From: Streptomyces buecherae
GTDB taxonomy: Bacteria; Actinomycetota; Actinomycetes; Streptomycetales; Streptomycetaceae
NCBI RefSeq assembly: GCF_014295035.1
Contig: NZ_CP060404.1
Coordinates: 7,108,501-7,172,500, forward strand
Direction of reading: 5' to 3'
DNA: 64,000 nucleotides
Under the pieces are notes generated by a model, which saw only the letters and a program-made list of their open reading frames with translations, ran no database searches and had not been told where the DNA came from. Below are positions 36,841 through 45,477 of this stretch, piece by piece (within the stretch, counting starts at the first letter, position 1; each line of letters starts with the position of its first letter). A program made the position numbers and the translations under genes.

Positions 36841-37465
36841 GGGTGGCTCCTCGAAATCGTCTTCATGCGCCGGGTGGACCCCCGGCTCGTAATGAGCACA
36901 ACGGGGGACCAGCGGCGGGGGTCACGCCGGGCGCGACGCGGAAACGCGCCGTCCCCGGGCCGCCGCCAGCCCCGCCTGGAAGCGCTTGCGGGCCGCTGTG
37001 ACCCGCCCCGCCGCTGGCCCGCGAGGGGCCGGGCACGGGGCGGCTGGGCCCTGTGGGGCGGCCGGATCACGCCCCCGCGAACCGCCGCGCGCGAGCCCGA
37101 CCGGCCGGCGCGGTGGCGCGTACGCGCTCGGGCGGGCACCCTTGGGCAGCGAGCGAACGATCGTCATGGCCTCGGGGCACCCGCTCCGAGCGGCCGGTGG
37201 TCCGGGTGCGCCGGGCGCGGGAGCGACCGCGCCGGTTCGCCCGACCCGGTGACGCCCGGCAGCGCGGCGCCCCGGGACGGACCGCGCCGACCGGCCATGA
37301 TGATCACTCGGCTGGGAAAGTTCCCGTGGGGTGCTACCGATTGCACATCGCTTGGGGAACAAGATGGTGTGCGGGGCCAACCCCGCAACCGTTTTCCTGG
37401 TCTTACCCAGAAGTTAAGGCGGACGAGCGACCGTCCGCGGGGAAACCGTGGGATGACGGGGACGG
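36841..37465. other. Intergenic region before the GT4 gene
   Basis: No gene recognised in 625 bases. Near the right end is a distinct AT-richer leader: GGGAAAGTTCCC at 37315-37326 and a compact hairpin GCGGGG-CCAA-CCCCGC at 37371-37386 followed 5 bases later by TTTT, an intrinsic-terminator shape ~80 bases before the glycosyltransferase start. This could be an attenuator or the end of a short RNA. Confidence 0.4.
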
Positions 37466-38716
37466 ATGCATATCTCATTCCTGATTCACAACGCGTACGG
37501 GATCGGCGGGACGATCCGCACCACGTACAACACTGCCCGCACGCTCGCGGAGCAGCACGACGTGGAGATCGTCTCCGTGTTCCGGCACCGCGACGAGCCG
37601 GTCTTCGACCCCGGCTCCAAGGTGACGTTGCGGCATCTGGTGGACATCCGTAAGAACAGCCCGGACTACGAGGGCAACGACCCGCGGTACACCAAGCCCG
37701 CCCGTGTGTTCCCGTACACCGAGGGCAGGTACAAGCAGTACAGCGAGCTGACCGACCTGCGCGTCGCCGAGCACCTGGCGGGCCTGGAGACGGACGTGGT
37801 GGTCGGCACCCGGCCCGGGCTCAACTGCCACATCGCGCGCGAGGCGCGGCGCGGGATCGTGCGCGTGGGGCAGGAGCACCTGACCCTGAGCACGCACTCC
37901 AAGGGCCTGAAGAAGACGCTGCGCGGCCTGTACCCGAGGCTGGACGCGGTCACCACGGTCACCGAGGCCGACGCGCGCACCTACCGGCGCCAGATGCGGC
38001 TGCCCGGGGTGCGGGTGGAGGCGGTGCCCAACAGCGTTCCGGAGCCGGGGATCACCCCGGCCGACGGCACCGGCAAGTGGGTCGTGGCCGCCGGCCGGCT
38101 GGCCCCGGTGAAGCGGTACGACCTGCTGATCAAGGCGTTCGCCAAGGTCGTGGCGCAGCGCCCGGACTGGCGGCTGCGGATCTACGGCGCCGGCACGGAG
38201 CGGGACAAGCTGCGTGCCCTGATCGACCGCCTCGGGCTCTACAACCACGTCTTCCTCATGGGCCCCGCCAACCCGCTGGACCCCGAGTGGGCCAAGGGCT
38301 CGATCGCCGCCGTCACCTCCAGCCTGGAGTCGTTCGGCATGACGATCGTCGAGGCGATGCGCTGCGGGCTGCCGGTGGTCTCCACCGACTGCCCGCACGG
38401 CCCCGGCGAGATCATCGACGACGGCGTGGACGGCCGGCTCGTCCCCGTCGGCGACGTCAACGCGATCGCCGGCGCCCTCCTCGACCTGATCAACAACGAC
38501 GAACTGCGGCAGCGCATGGGCGGCGCCGCGCTCGCGAACTCGGCCCGCTTCGACCCCTCCCAGGTCGCCGGCCGGTACGAGGCGCTCTTCAGTGACCTGA
38601 TGTCGCGCGGCGGACTGCGCGGCTCGCTCCACCGCACGCGAGGCGCCCTGCTCAGTGGCGTGTACGCGACCAAGGACGTCGGACGACAGGCGTTCAGAAA
38701 GGTACGTGCCGCATGA
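37466..38716 (+). CDS. GT4-family glycosyltransferase 2
   Basis: 416 residues of GT-B fold. N-terminal: MHISFLIHNAYGIGGTIRTT, then VVVGTRPGLNCHIARE. C-terminal: GKWVVAAGRLAPVKRYDLLI, WRLRIYGAGTERDKL, VTSSLESFGMTIVEAMRCGL and PVVSTDCPHGPGEIIDDGVD. The E-x7-E donor motif is ESFGMTIVE. This resembles enzymes that build cell-wall or exopolysaccharide glycans, but the acceptor is unknown. ATG 37466 has a weak purine-rich upstream site. The next gene overlaps its stop by 4 bases and is its obligate neighbour in Streptomyces. Confidence 0.88.
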   Translation: MHISFLIHNAYGIGGTIRTTYNTARTLAEQHDVEIVSVFRHRDEPVFDPGSKVTLRHLVDIRKNSPDYEGNDPRYTKPARVFPYTEGRYKQYSELTDLRVAEHLAGLETDVVVGTRPGLNCHIAREARRGIVRVGQEHLTLSTHSKGLKKTLRGLYPRLDAVTTVTEADARTYRRQMRLPGVRVEAVPNSVPEPGITPADGTGKWVVAAGRLAPVKRYDLLIKAFAKVVAQRPDWRLRIYGAGTERDKLRALIDRLGLYNHVFLMGPANPLDPEWAKGSIAAVTSSLESFGMTIVEAMRCGLPVVSTDCPHGPGEIIDDGVDGRLVPVGDVNAIAGALLDLINNDELRQRMGGAALANSARFDPSQVAGRYEALFSDLMSRGGLRGSLHRTRGALLSGVYATKDVGRQAFRKVRAA

Positions 38717-39657
38717 CGACCCCCCCTGCACAACTGCCCACGCCCGCCTCCCGGCCCGAGGCGAGCGCGCCGCTGCGCGCGGACAGCGTCGCCGACTCCG
38801 CGGGCGGCCTCACCTTCGACATCGTCGACCTCGCGCTGCCCGACCCCGCCGACTGGAACGCGGCGCTCGTGCTCAGGCTCCGGGGCGACGCGGAGGGCGC
38901 CGACGAGGTGCGGCTGCCGCTGTCGCCGGCCGGCGAGCGTCGGGTACGGGCCGTGCTGCCCAGCACGGTCGCGCTGCCCGAGGGCCGCTGGGACGTGTAC
39001 GTGGCCGTGGGCGACGAGCGGCCCCGGCGGCTCGCGCCCGGCCTGAACGACCTGCGCTCGCTGGTGGACCGCAGGCCGGGCCCGAGCCTGTCGCCGCTGG
39101 CCGTGTGCATCCCGTACACCACCAAGCACGGCAACCTCTCGCTGCGAAGCTGGCTGCGGGCCCCGCACGCGGAGGCCGGCGAGCTGCGGGTGGCGGACGG
39201 CACGCTGACCGGGCGTGGCCGGCTCTACCGGGTGGAGCGCCCGGTGGCCTGGCTGTCCGGCGCGGTGGTACGGGCCCGGCTGCGCCGCGACCCGTCGGTG
39301 GCGCACGAGGTCCCGGTCACCGCGGACTGCGCCGACTTCGACTTCTCGCTGGCCTACGCGGACCTGGCCGCGCACTGGGACGGCGGGCAGGACGTGTGGG
39401 ACCTGTGGCTGGCCCGGGCCGACGAGGACGAGGAGGCCGACGGCCGGGCGGCGGCGGAAGCGGCGGCGGAGGCCGCCCCGGCGGACCGGCCGCCCGCGAC
39501 GCGGGTGCGCATCGCGCGCATCCTGGACGACGTCGTGGACAAGAAGCCGGTCTTCGCCTACCCGGCGCTGTCGTTGAGCACCGACCGCGGCACGGTCCGC
39601 GTCACCCCGTACTACACGGCGGACAACGACCTCTCGGTGCGCGTCGAGGGGGCGTAG
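38713..39657 (+). CDS. Conserved hypothetical protein coupled to the GT4 enzyme
   Basis: 314 residues with no recognised enzyme motif. The pattern of short alternating segments (ALVLRLRGDAEGADEVRLPL, GRWDVYVAVGDERPRRLAPG, LYRVERPVAWLSGAVVRARL, WDLWLARADEDEEAD) suggests beta-sandwich modules like those attached to polysaccharide-modifying enzymes. No signal peptide, so cytoplasmic. ATG 38713 overlaps the glycosyltransferase stop (ATGA), so it is translated with it and probably serves the same glycan pathway. An Ala/Glu-rich acidic stretch lies near 240-260. Confidence 0.75.
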   Translation: MTTPPAQLPTPASRPEASAPLRADSVADSAGGLTFDIVDLALPDPADWNAALVLRLRGDAEGADEVRLPLSPAGERRVRAVLPSTVALPEGRWDVYVAVGDERPRRLAPGLNDLRSLVDRRPGPSLSPLAVCIPYTTKHGNLSLRSWLRAPHAEAGELRVADGTLTGRGRLYRVERPVAWLSGAVVRARLRRDPSVAHEVPVTADCADFDFSLAYADLAAHWDGGQDVWDLWLARADEDEEADGRAAAEAAAEAAPADRPPATRVRIARILDDVVDKKPVFAYPALSLSTDRGTVRVTPYYTADNDLSVRVEGA

Positions 39658-39752
39658 CGGCCGTCGGTGTGAGTCATGACACCGCCGCGGGGCGGGGCAT
39701 TTTGCATGAGCCGTGGTGGGCGGGGCACTCGATTGTCCTGGAGGTGTGAACT

Positions 39753-39923
39753 ATGGTTCCTGTTCTACTGGTTCTGCTGCTGGCCCTGATCCTGTTCGGC
39801 GCCGGCTTCGCGATCAAGGTGCTGTGGTGGATCGCCATCGCCGTGTTGGTCATCTGGCTGCTCGGCTTCCTGGTGCGCTCCACCACGCCGAGCGGCCACC
39901 GCTCCCGCTGGTATCGATGGTGA
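39753..39923 (+). CDS. Small hydrophobic membrane protein
   Basis: 56 residues with two hydrophobic segments: VPVLLVLLLALILFGAGFAI, then VLWWIAIAVLVIWLLGFLVR, and a basic tail SGHRSRWYRW. Proteins of this kind, annotated 'hydrophobic protein', are common and often stress-induced in Streptomyces; the function is unknown. ATG 39753 has an excellent GGAGGTG ribosome site 6 bases upstream, which with clear codon bias makes this a real gene despite its size. It is followed by two unusually strong hairpins. Confidence 0.85.
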   Translation: MVPVLLVLLLALILFGAGFAIKVLWWIAIAVLVIWLLGFLVRSTTPSGHRSRWYRW

Positions 39924-39985
39924 GCGGGTCGGTCCGGGCGCGCGGCACCCCACCACGGTGACCGCCGCGCCGGCGAGCCGTCCGG

Positions 39986-40030
39986 CGACCGGGCCGGCAC
40001 CGAACGACGCGTTCGGTGCCGGCCCGGTCG
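39986..40030 (+). terminator. Very strong hairpin 1
   Basis: A perfect 20-bp stem (39986-40005 with 40011-40030) with loop GACGC, beginning 63 bases after the small membrane gene. Confidence 0.75.
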
Positions 40031-40040
40031 TCACCTGTGG

Positions 40041-40079
40041 GCCCGTGCCCGCGCCCGACCACCGGGCGCGGGCACGGGC
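40041..40079 (+). terminator. Very strong hairpin 2
   Basis: A perfect 17-bp stem (40041-40057 with 40063-40079) with loop ACCAC, only 10 bases after hairpin 1. The two are unrelated in sequence. Confidence 0.7.
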
Positions 40080-40183
40080 GCGCCGGGCCGAGGTAGCGGG
40101 CGATGACGGCGCCTCGCGTCCGCCCACCCCTACCGGTTCCTCGCGGACCGTAGCTGTCCGCGGTGGCTGGCAGACTGCTGCCC

Positions 40184-41185
40184 ATGTTGGAGACCTCGGC
40201 CCGACTCCTGCGTCTGCTCTCGCTGTTGCAGACCCACGGCGGCCTCGCATCGACGGACCGGTACGGCGCGAGTGGCGGGCGCCGCAGTTGGGCGGGCGCG
40301 GAGCTGGCCGAGCGTCTCGGTGTCACCCCGCGCACCATCCGCCGCGACGTGGACCGGCTGCGCGAACTCGGCTACCCGGTGCACTCCGTGCCCGGCACGG
40401 CGGGCGGCTACCAGCTCGGCGCGGGCGCCGAACTGCCGCCGCTGCTGCTCGACGACGACGAGGCGGTGGCCGTCGCGGTGGGGCTGCGGATGGCCCCCGC
40501 CGGGGTGGAGGGCATGGACGAGAGCACCGTGCGCGCCCTGGCCAAGCTGGAGCAGGTGCTGCCGGACCGGTTGCGCCGCCGGGTCTCGGCGCTCAACACG
40601 TACACGGTGCCGATGGTCGGCGCGCAGGGTCACGCCGCCATCGACCCACGGGTGCTGACCGAGTTGGCGCACGCCTGCCGGGACCGGGAACGGGTCCGCT
40701 TCGAGTACCGCGACCACGGGGGCGGGGTGAGCCGCCGCACGACCGAGCCGTACCGCCTGGTGTGCTCGCGGGCGCGCTGGTACCTGGTGGCGTGGGACCT
40801 CGACCGCGCCGACTGGCGCACCTTCCGGGCCGACCGCATCACCCCCAAGCCGCCGCACGGGCCGCGCTTCGAGCACCGCGAGCCGCCCGCCGAGGACCTG
40901 GCCGCCTACGTGTCGCGGGGGGTGTCCGTGACCGCGTACGCGCACCGCGCCACCGTGCTCTTGCGCGTCCCGGTGGAGCGTGCCGCGGAGCGGATATCGC
41001 CGACGGCGGGCGTCCTTGAGGCGGTGGACGAGCACTCCTGCCTGCTGCACACCGGCGCGCACGCGCTGGACGTGCTGGTGCTGCACATCGTCCTGACGGG
41101 CTTCGACTTCGAGGTGCGCGAGCCGGCCGAGCTGCGCGAGCACATCAGACGGATTCGCGACCGCCTCGATCGGGCTCTGCCTTGA
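40184..41185 (+). CDS. YafY-type HTH/WYL-domain transcriptional regulator
   Basis: 333 residues. An N-terminal winged helix (SARLLRLLSLLQTHGG, ELAERLGVTPRTIRRDVDRL, ELGYPVHSVPGTAGGYQLG) is followed by a WYL domain (VRFEYRDHGG, EPYRLVCSRARWYLVAWDLD, DWRTFRADRI) and a WCX-like C-terminus. WYL domains bind nucleotide or nucleic-acid ligands. ATG 40184 follows CAGACT by 7 bases, so it is probably leaderless. A TDRYGASGGRRS insert in the HTH is unusual. The 3' end overlaps the convergent ctaD gene by 41 bases. Confidence 0.9.
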   Translation: MLETSARLLRLLSLLQTHGGLASTDRYGASGGRRSWAGAELAERLGVTPRTIRRDVDRLRELGYPVHSVPGTAGGYQLGAGAELPPLLLDDDEAVAVAVGLRMAPAGVEGMDESTVRALAKLEQVLPDRLRRRVSALNTYTVPMVGAQGHAAIDPRVLTELAHACRDRERVRFEYRDHGGGVSRRTTEPYRLVCSRARWYLVAWDLDRADWRTFRADRITPKPPHGPRFEHREPPAEDLAAYVSRGVSVTAYAHRATVLLRVPVERAAERISPTAGVLEAVDEHSCLLHTGAHALDVLVLHIVLTGFDFEVREPAELREHIRRIRDRLDRALP

Positions 41186-42839
41186 TGCTCGCCTCTTCAA
41201 GGCGCGCCACGCGCGGGTGGTGCAGGTCGAAGGCGGGGGACTCGGAGCGGATGCGGGGCAGGGTGAGGAAGTTGTGCCGTGGTGGCGGGCAGGAGGTCGC
41301 CCACTCCAGCGAGCGGCCGAACCCCCACGGGTCGTCCACGGTCACCGGCGGCGCGTAGCGCGCGGTCTTCCAGACGTTGTAGAGGAACGGCAGCGTGGAC
41401 AGGCCGAGCAGGAAGGCGCCGACGGTGGAGACCATGTTGAGCGCGGTGAAGCCGTCGGCCGCCAGGTAGTCCGCGTATCGGCGCGGCATGCCCTCCACGC
41501 CCAGCCAGTGGTGGACCAGGAACGTGGCGTGGAAGCCGACGAACAGGGTCCAGAAGTGGACGCGGCCCAGGCGCTCGTCGAGCATCCTGCCGGTGAGCTT
41601 CGGCCACCAGAAGTAGAAGCCGGCGAACATCGCGAAGACGACGGTGCCGAAGACCACGTAGTGGAAGTGGCCCACCACGAAGTAGCTGTCGGTGACGTGG
41701 AAGTCCAGGGGCGGCGAGGCCAGGATGACGCCGGTGAGGCCGCCGAACAGGAAGCTGACCAGGAAGCCGATCGACCACAGCATGGGCGTCTCGAAGGAGA
41801 TCGACCCGTGCCACAGGGTGCCGATCCAGTTGAAGAACTTCACCCCGGTCGGCACCGCGATCAGGAAGGACAGGAAGGAGAAGAAGGGCAGCAGCACCGC
41901 GCCGGTGGCGAACATGTGGTGGGCCCAGACGACCACGGACAGCCCCGTGATGGCCATCGTCGCCCCGATCAGCATCACGTAGCCGAAGATCGGCTTGCGG
42001 GAGAAGACCGGGATGATCTCCGTGACGATGCCGAAGAACGGCAGCGCGATGATGTAGACCTCCGGGTGCCCGAAGAACCAGAACAGGTGCTGCCACAGGA
42101 TCGCCCCGCCGTACTCGGCCTCGAAGACCACCGCCCCGAAGCGCCGGTCCGCCTCCAGGCACAGCAGCGCGGCGGCCAGCACGGGGAAGGCGACGAGCAC
42201 CAGGATCGAGGTGAACAGCACGTTCCACGTGAAGACGGGCATCCGGAACATCGTCATGCCGGGCGCGCGCATCCCGATGATGGTGGTGAGGAAGTTGACC
42301 GCGCCCAGGATCGTGCCGAAGCCCGACATCGCCAGGCCCATGATCCACAGGTCGGCGCCGATGCCGGGCGAGTGGGTGGCGCTGTTGAGCGGCGCGTAGG
42401 CGAACCAGCCGAAGTCGGCCGCGCCGTTCGGCACCAGCATGCCGCTGGTCACCATGAGCCCGCCGATGAGGAACAGCCAGTACGACAGCATGTTCAGGCG
42501 CGGGAAGGCCACGTCGGGGGAGCCGATCTGGAGCGGCATGATCTCGTTGGCGAACCCGGCGAAGGTCGGCGTCGCGAACAGTAGCAGCATGATCGTGCCG
42601 TGCAGCGTGAACGCCTGGTTGAACTGCTCGTTCGAGATGAGCTGCAACCCGGGGCAGGCCAGCTCGGCCCGCATCACCAGGGCCAGTAACCCCCCGAGCA
42701 GGAAGAAGCCGAACGAGGTGATCAGGTAGAGGTGGCCGATCTTCTTGTGGTCGGTCGTCGTCAGCCAGTCCACCACCACGCGACCGGGCCGCCGCTCCCG
42801 AACCGGCCCGGTAGCCGCCTGGGCGGTCTCCGTTCCCAT
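41145..42839 (-). CDS. ctaD: Cytochrome c oxidase subunit I (orphan copy)
   Basis: Catalytic heme-copper subunit of the aa3-type terminal oxidase, 564 residues, about 12 membrane segments. All metal ligands are visible: His in FTLHGTIMLLL, the His-Tyr crosslink pair in FFGHPEVYI, the CuB histidines in VVWAHHMFATG, and the heme histidines in DSYFVVGHFHYVV. ATG 42839 has AGAGGGAG 5 bases upstream. No subunit II, III or assembly gene is adjacent, so this is a stand-alone paralogue that must use subunits made elsewhere. Its last 41 bases overlap the end of the WYL regulator gene. Confidence 0.95.
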   Translation of the reverse strand: MGTETAQAATGPVRERRPGRVVVDWLTTTDHKKIGHLYLITSFGFFLLGGLLALVMRAELACPGLQLISNEQFNQAFTLHGTIMLLLFATPTFAGFANEIMPLQIGSPDVAFPRLNMLSYWLFLIGGLMVTSGMLVPNGAADFGWFAYAPLNSATHSPGIGADLWIMGLAMSGFGTILGAVNFLTTIIGMRAPGMTMFRMPVFTWNVLFTSILVLVAFPVLAAALLCLEADRRFGAVVFEAEYGGAILWQHLFWFFGHPEVYIIALPFFGIVTEIIPVFSRKPIFGYVMLIGATMAITGLSVVVWAHHMFATGAVLLPFFSFLSFLIAVPTGVKFFNWIGTLWHGSISFETPMLWSIGFLVSFLFGGLTGVILASPPLDFHVTDSYFVVGHFHYVVFGTVVFAMFAGFYFWWPKLTGRMLDERLGRVHFWTLFVGFHATFLVHHWLGVEGMPRRYADYLAADGFTALNMVSTVGAFLLGLSTLPFLYNVWKTARYAPPVTVDDPWGFGRSLEWATSCPPPRHNFLTLPRIRSESPAFDLHHPRVARLEEASIKAEPDRGGRESV

Positions 42840-43398
42840 GCGTGCTCCCTCTGGGCGTCTGCTCTGCCGGGCTTCGGGTACCCGCCATGATGCGGGGCGC
42901 CCGCGGCGGGGGCGGCGGTACGACACGCGCACGGCGCGCCGTTTCGCCCCCTTCTGCCCTGTCCGCGAGCTACTTATGAGGACCTGTGTGGGGATCGTTG
43001 TCGGGCTTGTCTGGTGTGTCTGGCATGTGGGCGTCAGTGGGGGAAGTCGGTACGTGTAGCTATGGCCAAACCTGTGTGCGAACGGCCAGATCAATGTGGT
43101 GGAACTGTGCGCTCCCTGTGTGATGCGGTATGCATTTCCGTTAGCCGTTCAATTTCCTACGCGTAGCCGCCCGACGGCGCGCGACGCGGCCCTTTTCGGG
43201 CGCCGGAATGAGAAATTGATGAGAACTCGGCCGCCCCTTCCGACGGGGAACGGAAGGGCCTTACGGGTGACGCGGTACGCGGCAAACCGGGCCGTGTTTT
43301 CTGTGACCCAAGTGTGACCAGTGAGGCGCCCGTGGGCCATGTTCCGCTGGCAGGGCCCCGCCTTCCGTCACCCGGCGGGGGCGCCTACGGTGGCTGGC
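42840..43398. other. Intergenic region between ctaD and the I78 inhibitor gene
   Basis: No gene recognised. From about 43040 to 43330 the base composition is clearly less GC-rich than the surroundings. A hairpin CCCTTCCG/CGGAAGGG lies at 43235-43258. Upstream of ctaD, TGTGT/TGTCTGG-like motifs recur at 42985-43030, but I cannot assign a regulator. Confidence 0.45.
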
Positions 43399-43614
43399 AT
43401 GGCACCTCTACCGAACCCCCCGGCCGAACCGGCCGACGACCTGGACTCCTACGTGGGCCTCGCCGGCGAGGCCGCCGAGCGGCGGGCCAGGGAGCGCGGC
43501 TGGACCACCGTCAGGTCGCTGCCGAAGGGCGCGATCATCACCATGGAGTACCTGACCGGCCGACTGAATTTCACCGTCGAGGACGGCGTCGTCGCGCGCT
43601 GCTGGAAGGGCTGA
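43399..43614 (+). CDS. Potato-inhibitor I78-family peptidase inhibitor
   Basis: 71 residues matching the I78 family: DDLDSYVGLAGEAAERRARE, RGWTTVRSLPKGAIITMEY, then LTGRLNFTVEDGVVARCWKG. The RLNFTVEDG-x-V-x-RCW-x-G block is diagnostic and includes the inhibitory loop. There is no signal peptide, so it acts inside the cell or leaves by another route. ATG 43399 lies 8 bases after TACGGT, with no ribosome site, another leaderless candidate. A 17-bp terminator follows. Targets among serine proteases are unknown. Confidence 0.85.
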   Translation: MAPLPNPPAEPADDLDSYVGLAGEAAERRARERGWTTVRSLPKGAIITMEYLTGRLNFTVEDGVVARCWKG

Positions 43615-43645
43615 GCCGGTGGCGGCGAAGCCCCGGCGCGGACGA

Positions 43646-43683
43646 CGAAGGCCCCGACGCTCCATCGAGCGTCGGGGCCTTCG
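43646..43683. terminator. Bidirectional terminator
   Basis: Perfect 17-bp stem (43646-43662 with 43667-43683) and loop CATC, between the I78 gene and the convergent PAP2 gene. Confidence 0.8.
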
Positions 43684-43761
43684 CCGTCGGGTGGCCCGCC
43701 GGTGTGCGCGCCGATCGTGCGGGCCGCGGTCGCGCGGGCGGCGCCGCGCGACCGCCGGCCG

Positions 43762-44781
43762 TCAGCCGCCGGTGCGTCCGCGCGGGGCGCCGGCCGAGCC
43801 GAGCGGCGCGCTGCGGGAGCGGTCCGCGTGCGGCGGGCGGCGGCTGCCGGTCGGGGTGACGGGGGTGCGCTCGGAGCGCGCGGTGTGCGGCCGGGCCGGA
43901 TGGTGCGGCCAGCTCTCCGGGGCCCGCGCGGCACCGCCGGCGCGGCCGGCCAACGGCAGCCGCTCGCGGGGGTGGTGCTCCTCGTCCGAAGTGGCCCGCG
44001 GCGTGCTCAGCGCCGGGTTGGCCAGCGCGGCCGTCGGCTGCGGGGTGAACAGGGAGCCCGCGCGCAGGCGCGCCCAGGCGATCCGCAGCACCATCTCGGC
44101 CCAGGCCATCGGCGCCTCGAACATCGGCAGCGCCAGCAGGATCAGCAGGCCGGCGGCCCAGCCGAGGAGCACGTCGCTGACCCAGTGCGTGCCGAGGTAG
44201 ACCGTCGTCATCCCCACGCCCAGGGTGACCACGGAGGCGATCACCGAGGCGACCCTGCGGGCCCCCGGCGTGGTCGCCAGGTAGGCCAGCACACCCCAGG
44301 TGACCACGGCGTTCGCGGTGTGACCCGAAGGAAATATATCGCCGTCGGCCCACATCTCGTTCGAGCCGACCACGGTCGCGTAGTGCGGGCCCAGGCGGCC
44401 CATGCCCAGCTTCGCGGCGCCCACGGTCGCGTTCAGCAGCAGCAGCGAGGTGCCGAGCAGCAGCAGCGGGCGCGGGCTGCGCTGCCGCCAGCAGCACCAG
44501 CCGAGCCAGGCGGTCACCATGACGGCCGTGGGCCCGCGCTGGCCGAGCACGACGAAGTAGTCCAGGAAGGTGTGGAATTCCGGCCACTGCTTGTACGGCC
44601 GGAACAACATGACTTGCCAGTCGAGCCTCACCAGCCAGGAGGTGGTGAGCACGCCGACCACCGTGGCCACGTAGACCGCGAGAGTGGACCCCAGCAGCCA
44701 GCCCCGCGTCCGCGTCATGCGCGGTCGCGCGACTTTGGCTGGGCGCTCCTCCGCCTGAGGAAGCTTGTCATCGGTACGCAC
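43762..44781 (-). CDS. PAP2-family membrane phosphatase
   Basis: 339 residues with about six membrane segments in the first 230 and a long basic Pro/Arg-rich cytoplasmic tail of ~100. Phosphatase motifs: AAKLGMGRLGP (motif 1, shortened), FPSGHTANAV (motif 2) and TTVYLGTHWVSDVLLG (motif 3). In motif 3 the usual Arg before VYLG is Thr. Lipid pyrophosphate or phosphatidate substrates are typical. GTG 44781 lies 7 bases after TAATGT on its strand, so the transcript is probably leaderless. The upstream 700 bases are non-coding. Confidence 0.85.
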   Translation of the reverse strand: MRTDDKLPQAEERPAKVARPRMTRTRGWLLGSTLAVYVATVVGVLTTSWLVRLDWQVMLFRPYKQWPEFHTFLDYFVVLGQRGPTAVMVTAWLGWCCWRQRSPRPLLLLGTSLLLLNATVGAAKLGMGRLGPHYATVVGSNEMWADGDIFPSGHTANAVVTWGVLAYLATTPGARRVASVIASVVTLGVGMTTVYLGTHWVSDVLLGWAAGLLILLALPMFEAPMAWAEMVLRIAWARLRAGSLFTPQPTAALANPALSTPRATSDEEHHPRERLPLAGRAGGAARAPESWPHHPARPHTARSERTPVTPTGSRRPPHADRSRSAPLGSAGAPRGRTGG

Positions 44782-45477
44782 TCAATCGACATTACATTGC
44801 GTGACAGGTGACATCGGTCGATCACGTCTCTTTGTGATGACGATGTGATGTGGAGAGGGTCTCGTTCTCGGCATTGCCGTTCACGATTTCACGGAATGCC
44901 GGGAGTGCTTGTCTATTCCCGTAGCGCTTCTCATCGGGATCGCGCGGAACCCGTTTATTCTATTAGCGCTCCTCTGTTTATCGCTGATTGGCCCTGGCGT
45001 TCCCCGCCGTTTCCCATCCGGTTGCCGGGCGGCGGCCGACCCCACCGGACGCGCGGTGATCATCTCGGTGAACGGCCGGTGTCGCGGCCCGAGTCCCGCG
45101 CGACGGCTCCTGGCGCGCGATCACATCCGGCCATAGTGCGCGCCGGTGGCCTCCGCGCGCGCCGCGGCCCCGGCCGGGGGCGCGAGGCTCGGGCGGATGT
45201 CCGACCGCCGACGGCTTGGTCGGGCCGTCGCCGAGCCCGGTACGGGCCCGGGCCGTGCGGGTCGGGCGGGGTGTGAGCGCAGGTCAGACGAATGGTTGGG
45301 GCAAATGGGGCAAGGGGCTCACAGGGCGGTGAGGTACGTGGCCCCCACCGCGACTCGCGTACGCTGACGTCTCACTCGCCCAATCCGCAGGGCCACCGGA
45401 CTGCCTTCTCGACGTCACGTCGACGTCATGCCCCGAGCAGGTCCCGCGCCGCGAGCGCACCACAGGGAGGTACCTCT
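44782..45477. other. Long intergenic region with an AT-rich patch
   Basis: No credible gene. An inverted repeat GGCATT-g-CCGT ... ACGG-AATGCC spans 44870-44900. From 44870 to 45000 the DNA is much poorer in GC than the genome average. Toward the right lie a -10-like TACGCT (45360-45365) and three GACGTC palindromes before the MFS gene. Confidence 0.5.
45366..45427 (+). promoter_or_regulatory. Triple GACGTC operator candidate
   Basis: GACGTC occurs at 45366-45371, 45411-45416 and 45422-45427. The first is at the expected transcription start, the last two are 11 bases apart, on the same helical face, about 50 bases before the MFS start codon. Confidence 0.4.

Noticed and set aside
43096..43317. 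73-codon open frame between ctaD and the I78 gene.
   Set aside because: No ribosome site, no GC bias at third positions, no recognisable motif.
44909..45136. Small hydrophobic reading frame starting MSIPVALLIGIARNPF.
   Set aside because: Starts at TTG with no ribosome site, codon use does not fit the genome, and the second half is not protein-like. Probably an accident of an AT-richer patch.
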